NCBI GenBank assembly: GCA_000349905.1
Contig: KB722746.1
Coordinates: 109,566-173,565 of the forward strand
Origin: Volvariella volvacea V23
Taxonomy: Eukaryota; Basidiomycota; Agaricomycetes; Agaricales; Pluteaceae
Reading direction: 5' to 3'
Length of the DNA: 64,000 nt
The notes beneath the pieces are model-generated. The model searched no databases and was not told the DNA's origin. It worked only from the letters and a program-made list of their open reading frames with translations. Positions within the stretch are counted from its first letter, which is position 1, and each line of letters opens with the position of its first letter. Shown here in pieces: positions 45,594 through 56,800 of the stretch. The position numbers and the translations under genes were made by a program.

Positions 45594-48326
45594 ATGGACG
45601 AGGCTGGTACAAACCTGGTTCAGTCTTTACCATCATCACCATCCCCTCCCATCATAGCGTCCTCACCATCTCAACAATCGCAATCCGAGCAAACTGATAC
45701 TAACCCGACGCGGAAATGTTCTGTGCGCTGTACGGCCGTCCTTGGTCCCAAAGAAAGCAACAAGATGTGTAAACTCTGCTGTGGTCGACATAGGATCTAC
45801 GCGAGTGTCAAACGAGCGAAACAGAAGATGGAGAAAAACACTCATGGGATTTCTGCGTTGGACCAATTCATCGCGGGCTGGAAATATGCCCCTTTTGAGG
45901 TTACGAATTTGTCAGGGAGTGGGAATGCAGACGGGAACGCGAATGACGTTGTTAACGCTCAGGTTCAGGTTCGTGAGCTTGTTTTCTGATGCTGATAAAC
46001 GACTTTTTTGATTCTGGATTTTTGGTAATGTAGATGTATGGCAACCCATCGGGAGCAACATCGTCGAATCCACCGACGACCGGAGGGCATGCAGTTGGCA
46101 GGAAAACGCAGCCCACATTTTTGTAGACAACGACCACCAACACGCCGGGAGCGCTGCGATATCCTGGGTCCTTACTTTCTGGTGCCCCTTCTCACACAAT
46201 ATCCGTTTCCCACTCTGCCCAAGCAGTGGGACAGTTCATTTCCAATGATACAGCCGGCACACAGGCAGTTTTTCAGCCCCTGAAGCTTCAGAAGTGGAGA
46301 CGACTGAGCATGGACGTCAGTACACGCCGAGTGATGCCAGCCCGACTTGAGCCACTGGTGAAACACGCGCCCGTAGTACTCACACTCCAGGTGTCGACCT
46401 CATAGCATCAACTACTTCAGATGAGCCCTGTGATGCTGGAGCAGCGTCAGGAGGCGAGCAGTCGTCTCAAGCACGACAAGACCAGGTCGCTACTGCTCCA
46501 TGAAGGGATGCAAAGCCATTATGCCCGGTATGCACATGCCAATGGTTCGCACTCCTCCTTCTCGACTCACATCACTGCATTCTTAGGCTATTACTCTTAC
46601 AAAATGTGTGAACCTTGTCGGAATCGATACCGCAAGTATGGAACGAACGAAGAAACGTGCAAAGTGGAAGGCAGAACGTGCCGCCTTTGACCGCGAATCG
46701 AGGGAATTGCATAAGAAAGAGGACGAGAAGGTCTACCGGTGAGATGCATTCTCCGTTGTTCTCTATCCATATTTCCGAGGGTGGTCTCGTGCATTCGAGC
46801 CTTCCGTGAAGCAGTGCCCAGCTACATGCGCGCATATATCCGGCTTTGTGTGGACCCAGTGTAACTTATGATGACCCTTCTAGCCGTTAGTGAATGCCCA
46901 GAAGAGCTATACAAATGGGAATTGTCAATCATCGATGAACGAGTCCCCGCTAACCTGCAAACGTCCAACTCCGTACCTTCTTTGACGGAGAACGGGCAAC
47001 TTAATATCCAAGTTGAAGAAAGTGAAGAGATAGGCAACGGTATCTTATCAAGGCAAACATCAAGTGCAAAGCCTCCGGGTAGTAGTTTGTCGCCTAAGGC
47101 TGTGTTCACAGGGACTCCGCCTAGTCTAGTTCGATTGCAGATACGATCAGGGAATCGCAACCCGATCCGTGCCATGCATCCAACGGGTATAATTGAGACA
47201 CGGCAAGCCGCAGTGTGTCTTGCCAGGAGTATTTGCATATCTGAGTTTGTCGCTTAACTCGAGGTCCAACGTTTCTTCATTGACGACTGGTTTCCTGTGC
47301 TGCGATTCGGTGCTGCATTACCTTTTGACACTACCTCAAGTCTAGACCCCAGTGCAAGAGGTACCGCAGGCGCGTTGCCGGTGCGGCTGCCAGCGCGGAT
47401 GTGCTCCGTCTCTCCTTGTCACACGGTCCTACCTGGGTTCTATCAATACAAGCGTTGTGAACTGCACAGGTTGCAGAATCGACGACATAGTAGACTGAAG
47501 AGGGTGAGAGAAAAGATGATGAAGGGATTGGGTCCGGGAGCATCCAGTTGATCGTGAAAGGGTTGAGAACTCAGAGATTAGGGTGAATAAGAGCAGGTTA
47601 AAGTCTAACCGATCGGGCAATGGTGAAGAGTCCCTAGGACGCCTCTGGAAGAATCGCAGGAGAATACACGCGTGAATATTGGTAGGGCTGCCTTGACGTT
47701 GCGGGAAGGTACTGAAACTAGTCGTCAGCCTGTTGAAACGAGCCCAGCGCCATCAAACAATTTTTGCCAAAGCGCTAGTGAGGTATGCATATTGATGCCG
47801 TTAAATTACCTCCCACTCACCTCGTTTCACCGCATTTCGTTATAGCAGAAACCTGTTTGGGTCTATGTGGCGGAAGGATGCTGTAATTTGATGGGATGGT
47901 CAAAGTAAGATGGAGAACGTGCGAGAGGTGTCGAGCTGAATTGCGGGCTGACCGAAAGCGGGGGGAGGAAATGACGATTTTGAACCAGTCTGAGGAATGT
48001 ACGCTTCTTGGACCGAACGAATCGAGGCCTTTTGTTATGAAGGGTAGGAGGGAACGGCAAGACAGTCCAGATTCGGGCCACGAAGCGAACCCAGGACAAT
48101 TACAAGCGCGGACTACACAGACCGGAGAGGCGAGCGTAAAAGATGGGAGTAATGACGACCGGAGCGCTCAGGCGGATCAATTGAGTATACGGGCTTCATC
48201 TCACTCAACAATAACCAACCAATTTCCGCTCCTGCTAGTGTACCACCTTCGTTTTTACCAGAGAAACATGGGCTGGATACCCGAGTTGTCGCTTTCTTCG
48301 AGCAACTATCCAGAGAAGCTAGGGTA
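45594..48326 (+). pseudogene. Decayed gene with four zinc-binding-like CxxxC...KxCxxCR repeats
   Basis: Four related blocks lie in order on one strand. (1) 45594-45975: KCSVRCTAVLGPKESNKMC then KLCC and KRAK. (2) 46494-46739: CSMKGCKAIMPGYYSYKMC, EPCRNRYRKYG and then AKWKAERAAFDRE, joined by an intron GTATGC...TTAG. (3) 47297-47551: CSVSPCHTVLPGFYQYKRC and ELHRLQNRR. (4) about 47850-48326: CCNLMGWSK, then VRWRTCERCRAELRADRK. The common plan is C-x3/4-C-x3-[LM]-x6/7-K-x-C-x2-[CH]-R followed by a basic helix, probably a small zinc-binding, DNA- or RNA-contacting unit. Lesions: stops between blocks, a 4-base duplication (AACGAACG, 46642-46649) shifting block 2, and one missing base near 47901-47906 in block 4. 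I recall similar single repeats in other agaricomycete proteins, function unknown. Confidence 0.6.
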
Positions 48327-50048
48327 AGATTAAAATCAATGGCCCCCGTTTTCGCTTTTTAATCCGAGTTGTAGAGTGATCCTCCGAGCCAGGCCCCTTT
48401 AATTGAGGCATCGTCCGCGAACAGTGCTCGGACCCAAATGCCTCGTCTAGATATAACCAGTCATCGAAGAACCGTGGCAGATGCAATGTTGGAAATAGAA
48501 TCTATGTAGTCTACTCCATGACCCAATACCGCTGCCTTAATCGCTGGACGAATGCCGGAGTCAACCACGCATGCGAGCCAAAAAAGCACACCGTTACCTA
48601 GGCCTGGGGCTATGTCTACCCTATATCCTTATTCGCTTCATCTTTGCTACCCTTTTCCTTATTATTTCCCGCAGCCATGCGCGACGCCAGCGTACGCCCA
48701 TATTCACCCCTACTTTACGCCTCCTTCGTCTCCAGCTGAATCCCGAACGGCATCGTCACTGCTAAATAGTAGTTGTCTCGTCCCGTTTCATCCTTGGAAA
48801 GCGGTCCATTTGCACCCCTTCCCCCCCNNNNNNNNNNNNNNNNNNNNNNNNNNNNNNNNNNNNNNNNNNNNNNNNNNNNNNNNNNNNNNNNNNNNNNNNN
48901 NNNNNNNNNNNNNNNNNNNNNNNNNNNCCCTCTCCAGGATACTCTTGTCTTCATCTGCTCCCGCCTCATATGTCGCTTGACGCAGCTTATATCATGTCAG
49001 TGAAACCTCCCGGGAACATAGCAAGCAGTGGAGGCGGGAGCCAGATAGACTCTACGCCTTCCCAGCCCTTATCTACTAATTAAAATACCGAGGTAAGCGT
49101 GTCGTCGTCGTTCTTTGAATTAAACCCATCAACTGATTGCATTGCCAATTCTCTCAGACAAGAATTACGAATTTGCCTTCCTGCAGAGAAGCCGAGCCTG
49201 ATATCCTGTGCGTAACATCATCTCAAGCTATCGGGGATCAATCAGAGGATGCCTCAAGTACAGGGTCTAGGGACAGTCCCGTTCCCGCACCGGGGGAGTC
49301 AACACCTACCACAGATAATTGGTCTCCCACCCCAAGCGACTCGGCCAGTTCTATTTGGTTGGTTCTAATGAAACAAGTCACTATAAGTGCTCACATGGTT
49401 CATGGTTCACAAGAGCAACCATACTTTAGATGTTAAATCCTTCTTATAGAAGTCATGTGGCAACAAAACGTGTAATGCGATATGAACTCAGGATCGAGCG
49501 CGTGGTGTGATCGATCTAAGAGACATTGGGATAGAACGAAAGCCAGACTGAAGTTGGAACCTCGCAAGTTGCTATCGTCTGTGTCGCTGTGTTCTGTAAA
49601 GCCATATTAATGAGATTCATTGTTAGTTTACTTCCTGGAGCGCAGGCGGATGAAATCTAGTTTTGGTGCAGATATACGTTACCGGTTAAACGGCGACATG
49701 CCTCGGCGGTGTGACTCACAGATCCAAGGGTATTATACGTGTGTATAGGAGTATTTAAAGCACCGGAGTTGCTGCGATTTAAACCCCAATATAGGCGTGA
49801 CCCCTGCCAAAGCCGAATGCTGCATTCCCCTTTTTACTTCACAATCGTTCACGATCACTAGTACACTTATAAAGGTAGTTGCGAACCCTTCCACCCAGCG
49901 AACAGCATGCTTAGAGATACAATGGACTCTCAGGGCGACACTAGGACTATTGGTATGTACCGCATTCAAATTGCTGTGATGCGAGTATTGAGAGCCCTGT
50001 AACCCCTCAGTCGAAGAGCCCAGGTCGGTCAGAGCCTCTCCTGAGCCT
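48327..50048. other. Gene-poor stretch with assembly gap
   Basis: It contains the gap at 48828-48927. A low-complexity Pro/Ser/Tyr frame (48552-48827) and a Ser/Thr/Pro-rich frame (49137-49436) could be worn 3' parts of the pseudogene on the left, but the gap prevents a decision. Nothing else is supported. Confidence 0.4.
48828..48927. other. Scaffold gap of 100 N
   Basis: Exactly 100 N, the conventional placeholder for a gap of unknown length. Reading frames that cross it are artefacts. Confidence 0.99.
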
Positions 50049-51048
50049 ATGGGCGACGATGAGTTTTATGTGCGGATGCTACGGCTTGTCAAGGAACACC
50101 TCGAGGAATATGGTGTGTCCATTTCAATCCCTCTTGTTTTTCAATGATGTTCATGCACTTTACCTTATCCGTACCCAGGGCTCAGCAGAGAAGAAATTGA
50201 GTTCCGGAAACAGCTGAAAACCTTATTGGAAGGCCACATTACAGTACTTTCTATGAAAAGCACGACAATACCACAACGAAATGAAGCGATTGAGGAGAGG
50301 TCTGAAAGCAAGCTAGGGATTCAAACGGAGGATAAAAATAGCGAGGATTCACTACCACGGCTGGAAGCACTTGGTCAACAATTCAATGGATTAGTCGTAA
50401 TTGTAGGTCATTTAATCAGCATTTTTGATGTAGCTTATAGTCGCCTAGTCAACGTTTATGGCCGGATTAGTCATTTCATTCATATCCCTGGCGTATAGCC
50501 TCCTCGAGAATAATCGCACATTCGAAATCGGAATATTTCTTTCCTTCCTAGGCATGATGTTCCACTTCGGCGTTATCCTTATCGCTGCTCGTGGAGCTGC
50601 TTTAATTGCTCAAAAGATTGCTGATCCAGATCCAGAGGCCCATGACACCCCACGTCGTCTCGATCTCGACTTTTTCTACCGGTTCTTGGTTATTTGCGAA
50701 CAGCTGCAGTTCATAGGAACAGTATTCTTCCTGATATCTATGGCTATCATTATGTTTTTCTTATTTTCATCCAACACGTATCCCATCCTACTTTTGGTCG
50801 CCTCATTTATAGCGTCATGGGTGGTGTTCTGGAGTGTATACTGGAAGATATCCATCACATCCCGGAATGCGCGTTACATTTTTGGATTAGGAAAGAAGGG
50901 GGTTGGCGCGTTGGCGAAGCGTAAGGACACACTGGTGTCCATTGCTACCCGTAAACGTACGAAGACATTAGTGGATGAAACCACTGAACCCAAGGGACCT
51001 GAAAAAACCCAAGACAATCACCCACCCATCCCTCCGTCTAACAGTTAA
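50049..51048 (+). CDS. Multi-pass membrane protein of unknown family, copy 2
   Basis: A 293-aa protein from three exons: 50049-50112, 50179-50396, 50449-51048. The soluble N-terminal part (about 95 residues) is charged (MGDDEFYVRMLRLVKEHLEE). About four hydrophobic segments follow: FMAGLVISFISLAYSLL, IGIFLSFLGMMFHFGVILIAA, LQFIGTVFFLISMAIIMFFLF and LLLVASFIASWVVFWS, then a basic and hydrophilic tail. It shares FEIGIF, the Ala-Arg-Gly-Ala step and ICEQLQ with copy 1 at 43125-43948 (FEIAMF, GRAA, ICEQLH), and both introns sit at equivalent places. The last intron uses the donor GTAATT. Function unknown; the tail and N-terminus are much longer than in copy 1. Confidence 0.75.
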
Positions 51049-51349
51049 CCCGAGAATACTTGCTGTACTACTACTATTCATGGATTTTATGGCTATGAAT
51101 TTTGTGGGCTCTGTATCACGTGTACGTATGCACTCTATGAATCAAAGATCGTTACCGCCTATAGGTCAAAAATGAATGAGTATTCGTGACATTGGTAAGC
51201 CTGAGCGAGTATAAGCAAGCCAATTCCCTTGACAATGACGTCAAGGTCAGTTTTCTTATCGGAGTAATTGCTTGCTTTATGTAAAACATGATACATGGTT
51301 CTCGTCGTTTTCATGAGTCATTACATCGAAGAGCCCATTCTCTCTGGCT
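51049..51349. other. Convergent spacer
   Basis: A 301-base region between the ends of two convergent genes. No feature seen. Confidence 0.5.
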
Positions 51350-52792
51350 TCAAACCTTAGACTCGATAGGCTTGTTTAATAACTGAGCCAACGAACTCGT
51401 TGACTGTTTCCGACTATGAGATACCGTTGATGGCTTCCAGAACATCCACGCTCGAGTGAGGTCCTAATGCGAGGTGTGAATTGCTTTCCTAGTCGGAGAT
51501 GAAGCACAGAACCAACTTACTCCCTGAGATCCAAAGATGATGGCTGCGCAGACAGGCACTAATCAAGGTGAGACGAGGCGTTCAACGACCTAGAGAATTT
51601 AACTTACTGATGGCAATAAAAAGCTCGAACGCCTGATCATGTCGTGAGGCTGCCACCCATGCGACTGCCAGCCTGAAGGTGTACTCTGAGAATAGGTAAA
51701 CTACTCGAGTGCATTCCACCTACCCAACTGCGATAACTCCGCAAAAGGTGAATGCCATCACCCGAACAGCCATCGTGATTGACTGGCCACACCCGGCCAA
51801 GACCTTGCGCTTGCTGTACAAGTGATACGCAACCATGACTGGAGAATTTTCAGCCTTAGAATATCCCTATGACATACGGTTACAGCGCTAACATACCCTG
51901 GATAACTATCGTAGTTGTAGTCAGGATCATCACGAAGATGGAGGTGCCAGTGGAACTGCCCGCGTGCGTAAGAGCAAAGGACGACAGATAACTAGCACAG
52001 CACTCACAAGTTTGAGTCTCTGTAGTTGCAATAAGTGCCGTTTTTCCCCCTCCTGACCGCTTCAGGATGATGAATGCCCCACTGATACTCGAGTAAGGTC
52101 CATTGTACCGCAGCGTTGATGGCGAGGAACATACCGTAAGCGTTACAAGGATCATAAGCATCCATGCTAGGTAGGGAAGGAAAAGAAGCTAAGGGGTTCA
52201 CGCTCAGATCAATTCGCAATAGGGGGCAAGAAGGCAACAAACGAGGATCATAACGCCCACTTGAAGGAAGGCACGGGCGTCAACAAGCAATGAACGCATG
52301 GTCAGGTATGTCTTTCGTTTAGCGGTAAGGAAGTTGAAGTCGACGACACATTGGGCTGACGTACGTGAATCGCCAAGGCGAGCGTTGTTGCGCTGTTCCT
52401 GTGATGTGACGTTCACTCGTGTCAAATTTCACCTCCACGAATGCCAGACATACAATATCGGTGCTGAGTATACTAAAGCACCCTGGATGAGGCATAACGA
52501 GAAATTCGGAGGCGGTCCAAATTGTTGGTTTGCAAATGTCAAGAGTGAATACGCCAGTGCCGAGATAATCCATGACAAGCAAAAGCTATGCCACGTTTTA
52601 TATCGCGTGACACGAGGATGAAGAGCGGCAGTAAGCCAGATGATGAGGATACAGGCCCCGCCCGTAAGTTGAAGAGCAACGAATGCCTTAACGATGTGTG
52701 GAAAGGAAGGGGCAGAGGATCCTGTGGGCAATCGTCATTGTACACTACTCGATGACAGATACTCGACACTTACTACCGTCATCGCCATCCAT
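51350..52792 (-). CDS. Seven-TM receptor-like membrane protein with one in-frame TGA (possible pseudogene)
   Basis: Ten exons assembled by hand, all GT-AG and in phase: 52774-52792, 52454-52721, 52365-52398, 52202-52311, 52008-52166, 51897-51955, 51724-51838, 51608-51672, 51521-51558, 51350-51463 (327 codons). Hydrophobic segments include GACILIIWLTAALH, WHSFCLSWIISALAYSLL, LVYSAPILNSATTLALAI, VGVMILVCCLLAPYC, SIFVMILTTTTIVIQ, VRVMAFTFCGVIAVG and FIAIMPVCAAIIFGSQ, ending in RAWMFWKP. The layout recalls basidiomycete GPCR-like proteins; the ligand is unknown. A TGA (52204-52206) sits at the end of exon 4, two bases before the donor GTGAAC, and no alternative donor of the right phase was found. 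All other exons are clean, so this is a recent nonsense change, a base-call error, or a wrong exon 4 boundary. Confidence 0.6.
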
Positions 52793-53473
52793 GATCGCAA
52801 AGTGAAGTGAGAATTATTAAAAGAAAAAAAAGAAAGAAAGAAATAGAAGGATGAAGAAGAACAAAGGAAAACTGTATGTTACAAAGAGTTCGAAGGAAAG
52901 TAAGAAAAGGCCTTCCGGAAGGCAAAGCTGGTCCAGTTGGAAGCAACTGGAAGAGATTAAATAGACCCATTTGGGAGTCGTCCGATGTTTATGATGGGGC
53001 CTGTTACCTATGAAAATCAATGAACTCCGACCCGCAGTGCCAGTACGATAACGAACTTGGGTTCACATGCTTCGTACCACCATAGAGAACCCAACTTCCC
53101 CGCTCACTATCGGGTATACCGGAGCCTTCGTGATGGCTGCCACGCATAGCTTTGGTAATGACACCTAACTGGTAAGTCAAACTCTAACCACGCAACGCAA
53201 AGGTGCACCAGTGACATGGATCAAGCCTGATCAAGACTTGGAAGTTGCCAGTGAGAAAAAGGCTGTCCATGATGTGGTCAGCTGAGCGCGCTGCATTGGG
53301 TTTTGTACCGTTCCTTTGGGTAATTGGCAGCGCGCAGGCTAGTCAGGGGATGGGAACTATCGTACGGCCTCGCCAAATGCATCGTACGTGAGATTATCAG
53401 CATACTTGCCTGTTGGGAGTTGGATGGTGATCATCCCGTGAACGAGAGTAGGCCGACGGAAGTTAAAATGCAA
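52793..53473. other. Spacer before tRNA
   Basis: A 681-base region. A purine-rich, microsatellite-like run (AAAAGAAAAAAAAGAAAGAA type) lies near 52819-52843. No gene is supported. Confidence 0.5.
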
Positions 53474-53555
53474 GGTGCTATAGTGTAGTGGTTATCACTC
53501 AGGATTTTGATCGCTCAGGATTCCTGAAACCCAGGTTCGAACCCTGGTAGCACCT
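53474..53555 (+). tRNA. tRNA-Gln (anticodon TTG) with a 10-base intron
   Basis: The cloverleaf is complete: acceptor stem GGTGCTA / TAGCACC with discriminator T; D arm GTG...CAC; anticodon stem CAGGA / TCCTG with loop TTTTGAT, giving anticodon TTG; T arm CCAGG-TTCGAAC-CCTGG. Ten bases (about 53511-53520, TCGCTCAGGA) sit after position 37 and would be removed, leaving 72 nt like other fungal tRNA-Gln. It decodes CAA. A T5 run follows at once. It stands alone between a receptor-like gene and a large disordered-protein gene. Confidence 0.9.
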
Positions 53556-53556
53556 C

Positions 53557-53561
53557 TTTTT
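53557..53561 (+). terminator. Pol III terminator of tRNA-Gln
   Basis: TTTTT begins one base after the discriminator of the tRNA-Gln gene, the usual RNA polymerase III stop. Confidence 0.85.
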
Positions 53562-53862
53562 GCTTGCATCGCAACCCGTGCTGTAGGCGGGTCGCACAAT
53601 GAACCTCATGCACAATTATGAGCAGTACTGACTCCTTTCGGGGAATAAGCACCGAGGCGTCGTTACACCAAGAACCAAGGTACGAAAGACAGCCACGCAA
53701 ACAAGACTAGCTACACCAGAGAAAAGTCAACAACTCTAGCGCCCTGCGCCTCGATAAGTTCCTGAACTGGCTGCTTAGCATTTCCTGCAATGCAACCAAC
53801 GTTAGAAGGTTCATTAGCGCAGAGGATTTTGAACCTTACCCTAAGTCTAAGTAAATTGATCC

Positions 53863-56800
53863 CTACTTCCTGGAAGACAAACCAGTACTAGCCGTGCGAA
53901 TGGATCTTTGATTAGCGCCTACCCCAATATTGCGATGTCGTCCATAGAAGTGCTCGTCATCCCCCAAGTCAAAGTCCAAAGCCATACATGGTAGGATTCT
54001 AGCCTCAGGAGGCGGGAATTGGTACTGCGATACGCGTTGTCTACCAGAGCGGGGAGTGGATGATTCCTGGGCACCAGCGGTTCCAGACGAGTTGGTGGAG
54101 GATCTAGGAATGGGGGTTAGGGGTTCATCGGCGGCGGGTTGAGAAACGTATTCAACCGAGGTGGGATCGTCCGCGGAGACGATGGCACTGGATGAGATAT
54201 CAAGAATGCTTTGTGTACTTAAGTTGGATGGAGGTCGTGTAGCGTGCGATCCAGAACCTTGTTCGGGCGGTATTGATAAAACGTTGCTCACGTTCTTCAA
54301 TTCATTGCTTTCCCGCTCATGCTGTGTTCTGCGACTATCACCGTCTTTATTACCCTGATCAGCCCTTTCCCTCTTTCTTGCGCCTTTGTCCTTGCTTCTC
54401 GCTTCCTTTTCCTTATCTTTGTCCTTTTTACTAGCTCCGTCCTTACCCCAAGCGAACTTATCCTTTTCACCATCCTTCTCTTTTTCCTTTTCCTTTACTT
54501 TCCTATCTTTAAGTTGCTGCCCCAGCCCCACGACGCTAGCGAGCCCTGCTACCACCCCGCTTTCTACCCCAGATTTGCTCGAGAATGACATAGAACCGGG
54601 GTGACGACTCGGCGTTGGAGGATCAAGACTTTCCGTCTCAGCGGTCGCAGGTCGACGGCGACCTCGCATATCCAGCGCTTTGACGTCTTCATCAGACAGG
54701 TACACTCCATTCATCTCCGATAACCTGCTGTCCGCGCTCCTCCTTCGGGCATACAAGATCGGCGAAGGACTTCTAGGGCAATCCTTCCCTCTGCCTCGGC
54801 GCTTCGTCCTTCCCCGTCCTGCATTGAGTTCATCGCCGTCGCCGTCGCTATCCTGCCTCTGTTCTCTCTTCACGGCCTCTTTCGCCTTTGCCTTTCCGCC
54901 ACCACTCATTGCCGTCATCAGCGACGAAAGCTCCTCTCTGTAACTCCCACCGCCCAGTTTCTTCCCGCTCTGCCTCTTGGGACGGTCCGACCCGGACGAA
55001 GGCGAGGACGCTCTCGACCATTGCGATATCGACGAGGAAGAGACGGATGGAAAACTAAAGCCCTGCGCGAACGAAAAGCTACCCTTCCCACTTCCCAACC
55101 CGGCACTACCGCCCCCTTCGCCCAGTGAATGTGAAGTGACCGGTATCAATTCAAGAGGGTCCATGCCGATCGCTTTCTGCTTCCCTCGCTTGCGGGAGGG
55201 CTTTCGACCTCGTCTTCCCTCGTCTTCGTCCTCCTCTCCCACTACTCTCTTCCGTTTATTCTTTCTCTTCGCACCATCTGTTTCATCTGCGCTCGTACTG
55301 CCCTGGGCCTTCCGAGCACCACCACGACGATCGCTAGCTCTAGTCCTCCCCCTTCCCTTCCAGATCCCCATAAACGACGCCACATCCCGAATACTATCGC
55401 TCCTCCTCTCGTCGCTCTCGCTATCCGCGCCGCTACCCCTTTGATGCTTGCTCAACCCGTAATCCTTCCTGCGCGTACTGCACACCTCCTCGTCATCGTC
55501 GTCCTCGTACACGGAGTCATCGCCCTCCACGCTTCGTCTCCTGGCGTATCGAATAGGCGACGGACTCCGCGAGAGCGCAGATGCATCTAGGTCGTCAACG
55601 TAAACCTCAATGTAATCCACCAACACCGGGCTGATCGGAGACGGAGAAGCCAATGACGGGCGCGCGCCCACGCCCACGCCCACGCCCACTCCAGCGCCAG
55701 CGCCGATCCCGATTCCAATCCCAATGCCGGCGCCCGGGCCTGAGAGAGGACTGGAAGGGTGGTTCTGGGAGGCATGGAGATTAGCGGAGGCGATTGCCGT
55801 TGTGGGTGAGCTTGTTGCTGACGTTGCTGTGGGGGAATGACGTAGTGAGGGATGGCGGAGGACTTGGACGTGGTTCCGGGAGAGGGTTTGGGTCGGGGCT
55901 GGTGTGCTTTCGACTTTGAGCTGGAGCTGGGGCCGGGTCCGGACGGGGGGTGAGGTGGTGTCTGGGTTGAGAGCTGGAGGTGGGTGAGGGGCGGGGATGG
56001 TTGAGATTGGTTCATGGGGGCTTGGGGATGGATGGGAGGGTTCTGTGTGATTTGGTGGGGGAGTTGATTCGTGAAGAATCTGGTGCGGTGGATGTAAAGC
56101 GTTGTCGGCTGGCAAGAGCAGAGGAGAGCCAATGGGTGGGGGTTGAGGGACGTCCACAATCCCAGGATCTAAAGGTTTGCTTGACGGATCGTCCTCGGAT
56201 GACAAATCCAATGCAGCTATTCGCTTCTCCAGTGTCGCCACTGTGGTAGCTGCCGATGGTAATAGCGGTGTGGGTATAGAAACGGAGGCCGACGTCGACC
56301 TGGGTATCGAAGGGGTTCTTCTAGTCAGCCCGGTTGAAAACTTGGAGGTCGTTGTGAGCGTTGTGAGGCTTATTGGCACGGATTGAGAAGAAACTTTGGG
56401 AGAAGGAGTGTGGCTCGTCGGAGGAGATGAGAACGGAGATGGTGTGCCCCATCTCGTTGAGGAAGACGGAGGGGTGCCTGGGCTGCTACCTCCCCCACTT
56501 GCACGTGTTGTAGTCCCTAGGTTCGCTGTATACTGTTTGCTCGAGGACCATGGAGCCGGGCTTGGAACGGGTGATCGATTAGGTGGAGTATTAGGGGCAC
56601 TCGAAGCCGCTTTGTAAAACGTTTGTACAAATTCTGATGCTGGTACAGTTGATGTGCGGGTAGTCGATTGAGGGGTCTCAGCACTGGTGGGTGATAGAGG
56701 TGGTGTGGGTATAAGGTGCTGATTGGATTGGGGTCGGGACCTGGATTCCGAACGTGCTCTCGAGGCAAGAGGCCGACGGGATTTCGGAGCATTCAGGGAC

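Noticed and set aside
53515..53700. 61-codon minus-strand frame
   Set aside because: It overlaps the tRNA-Gln gene; structure and terminator make the tRNA the real feature.
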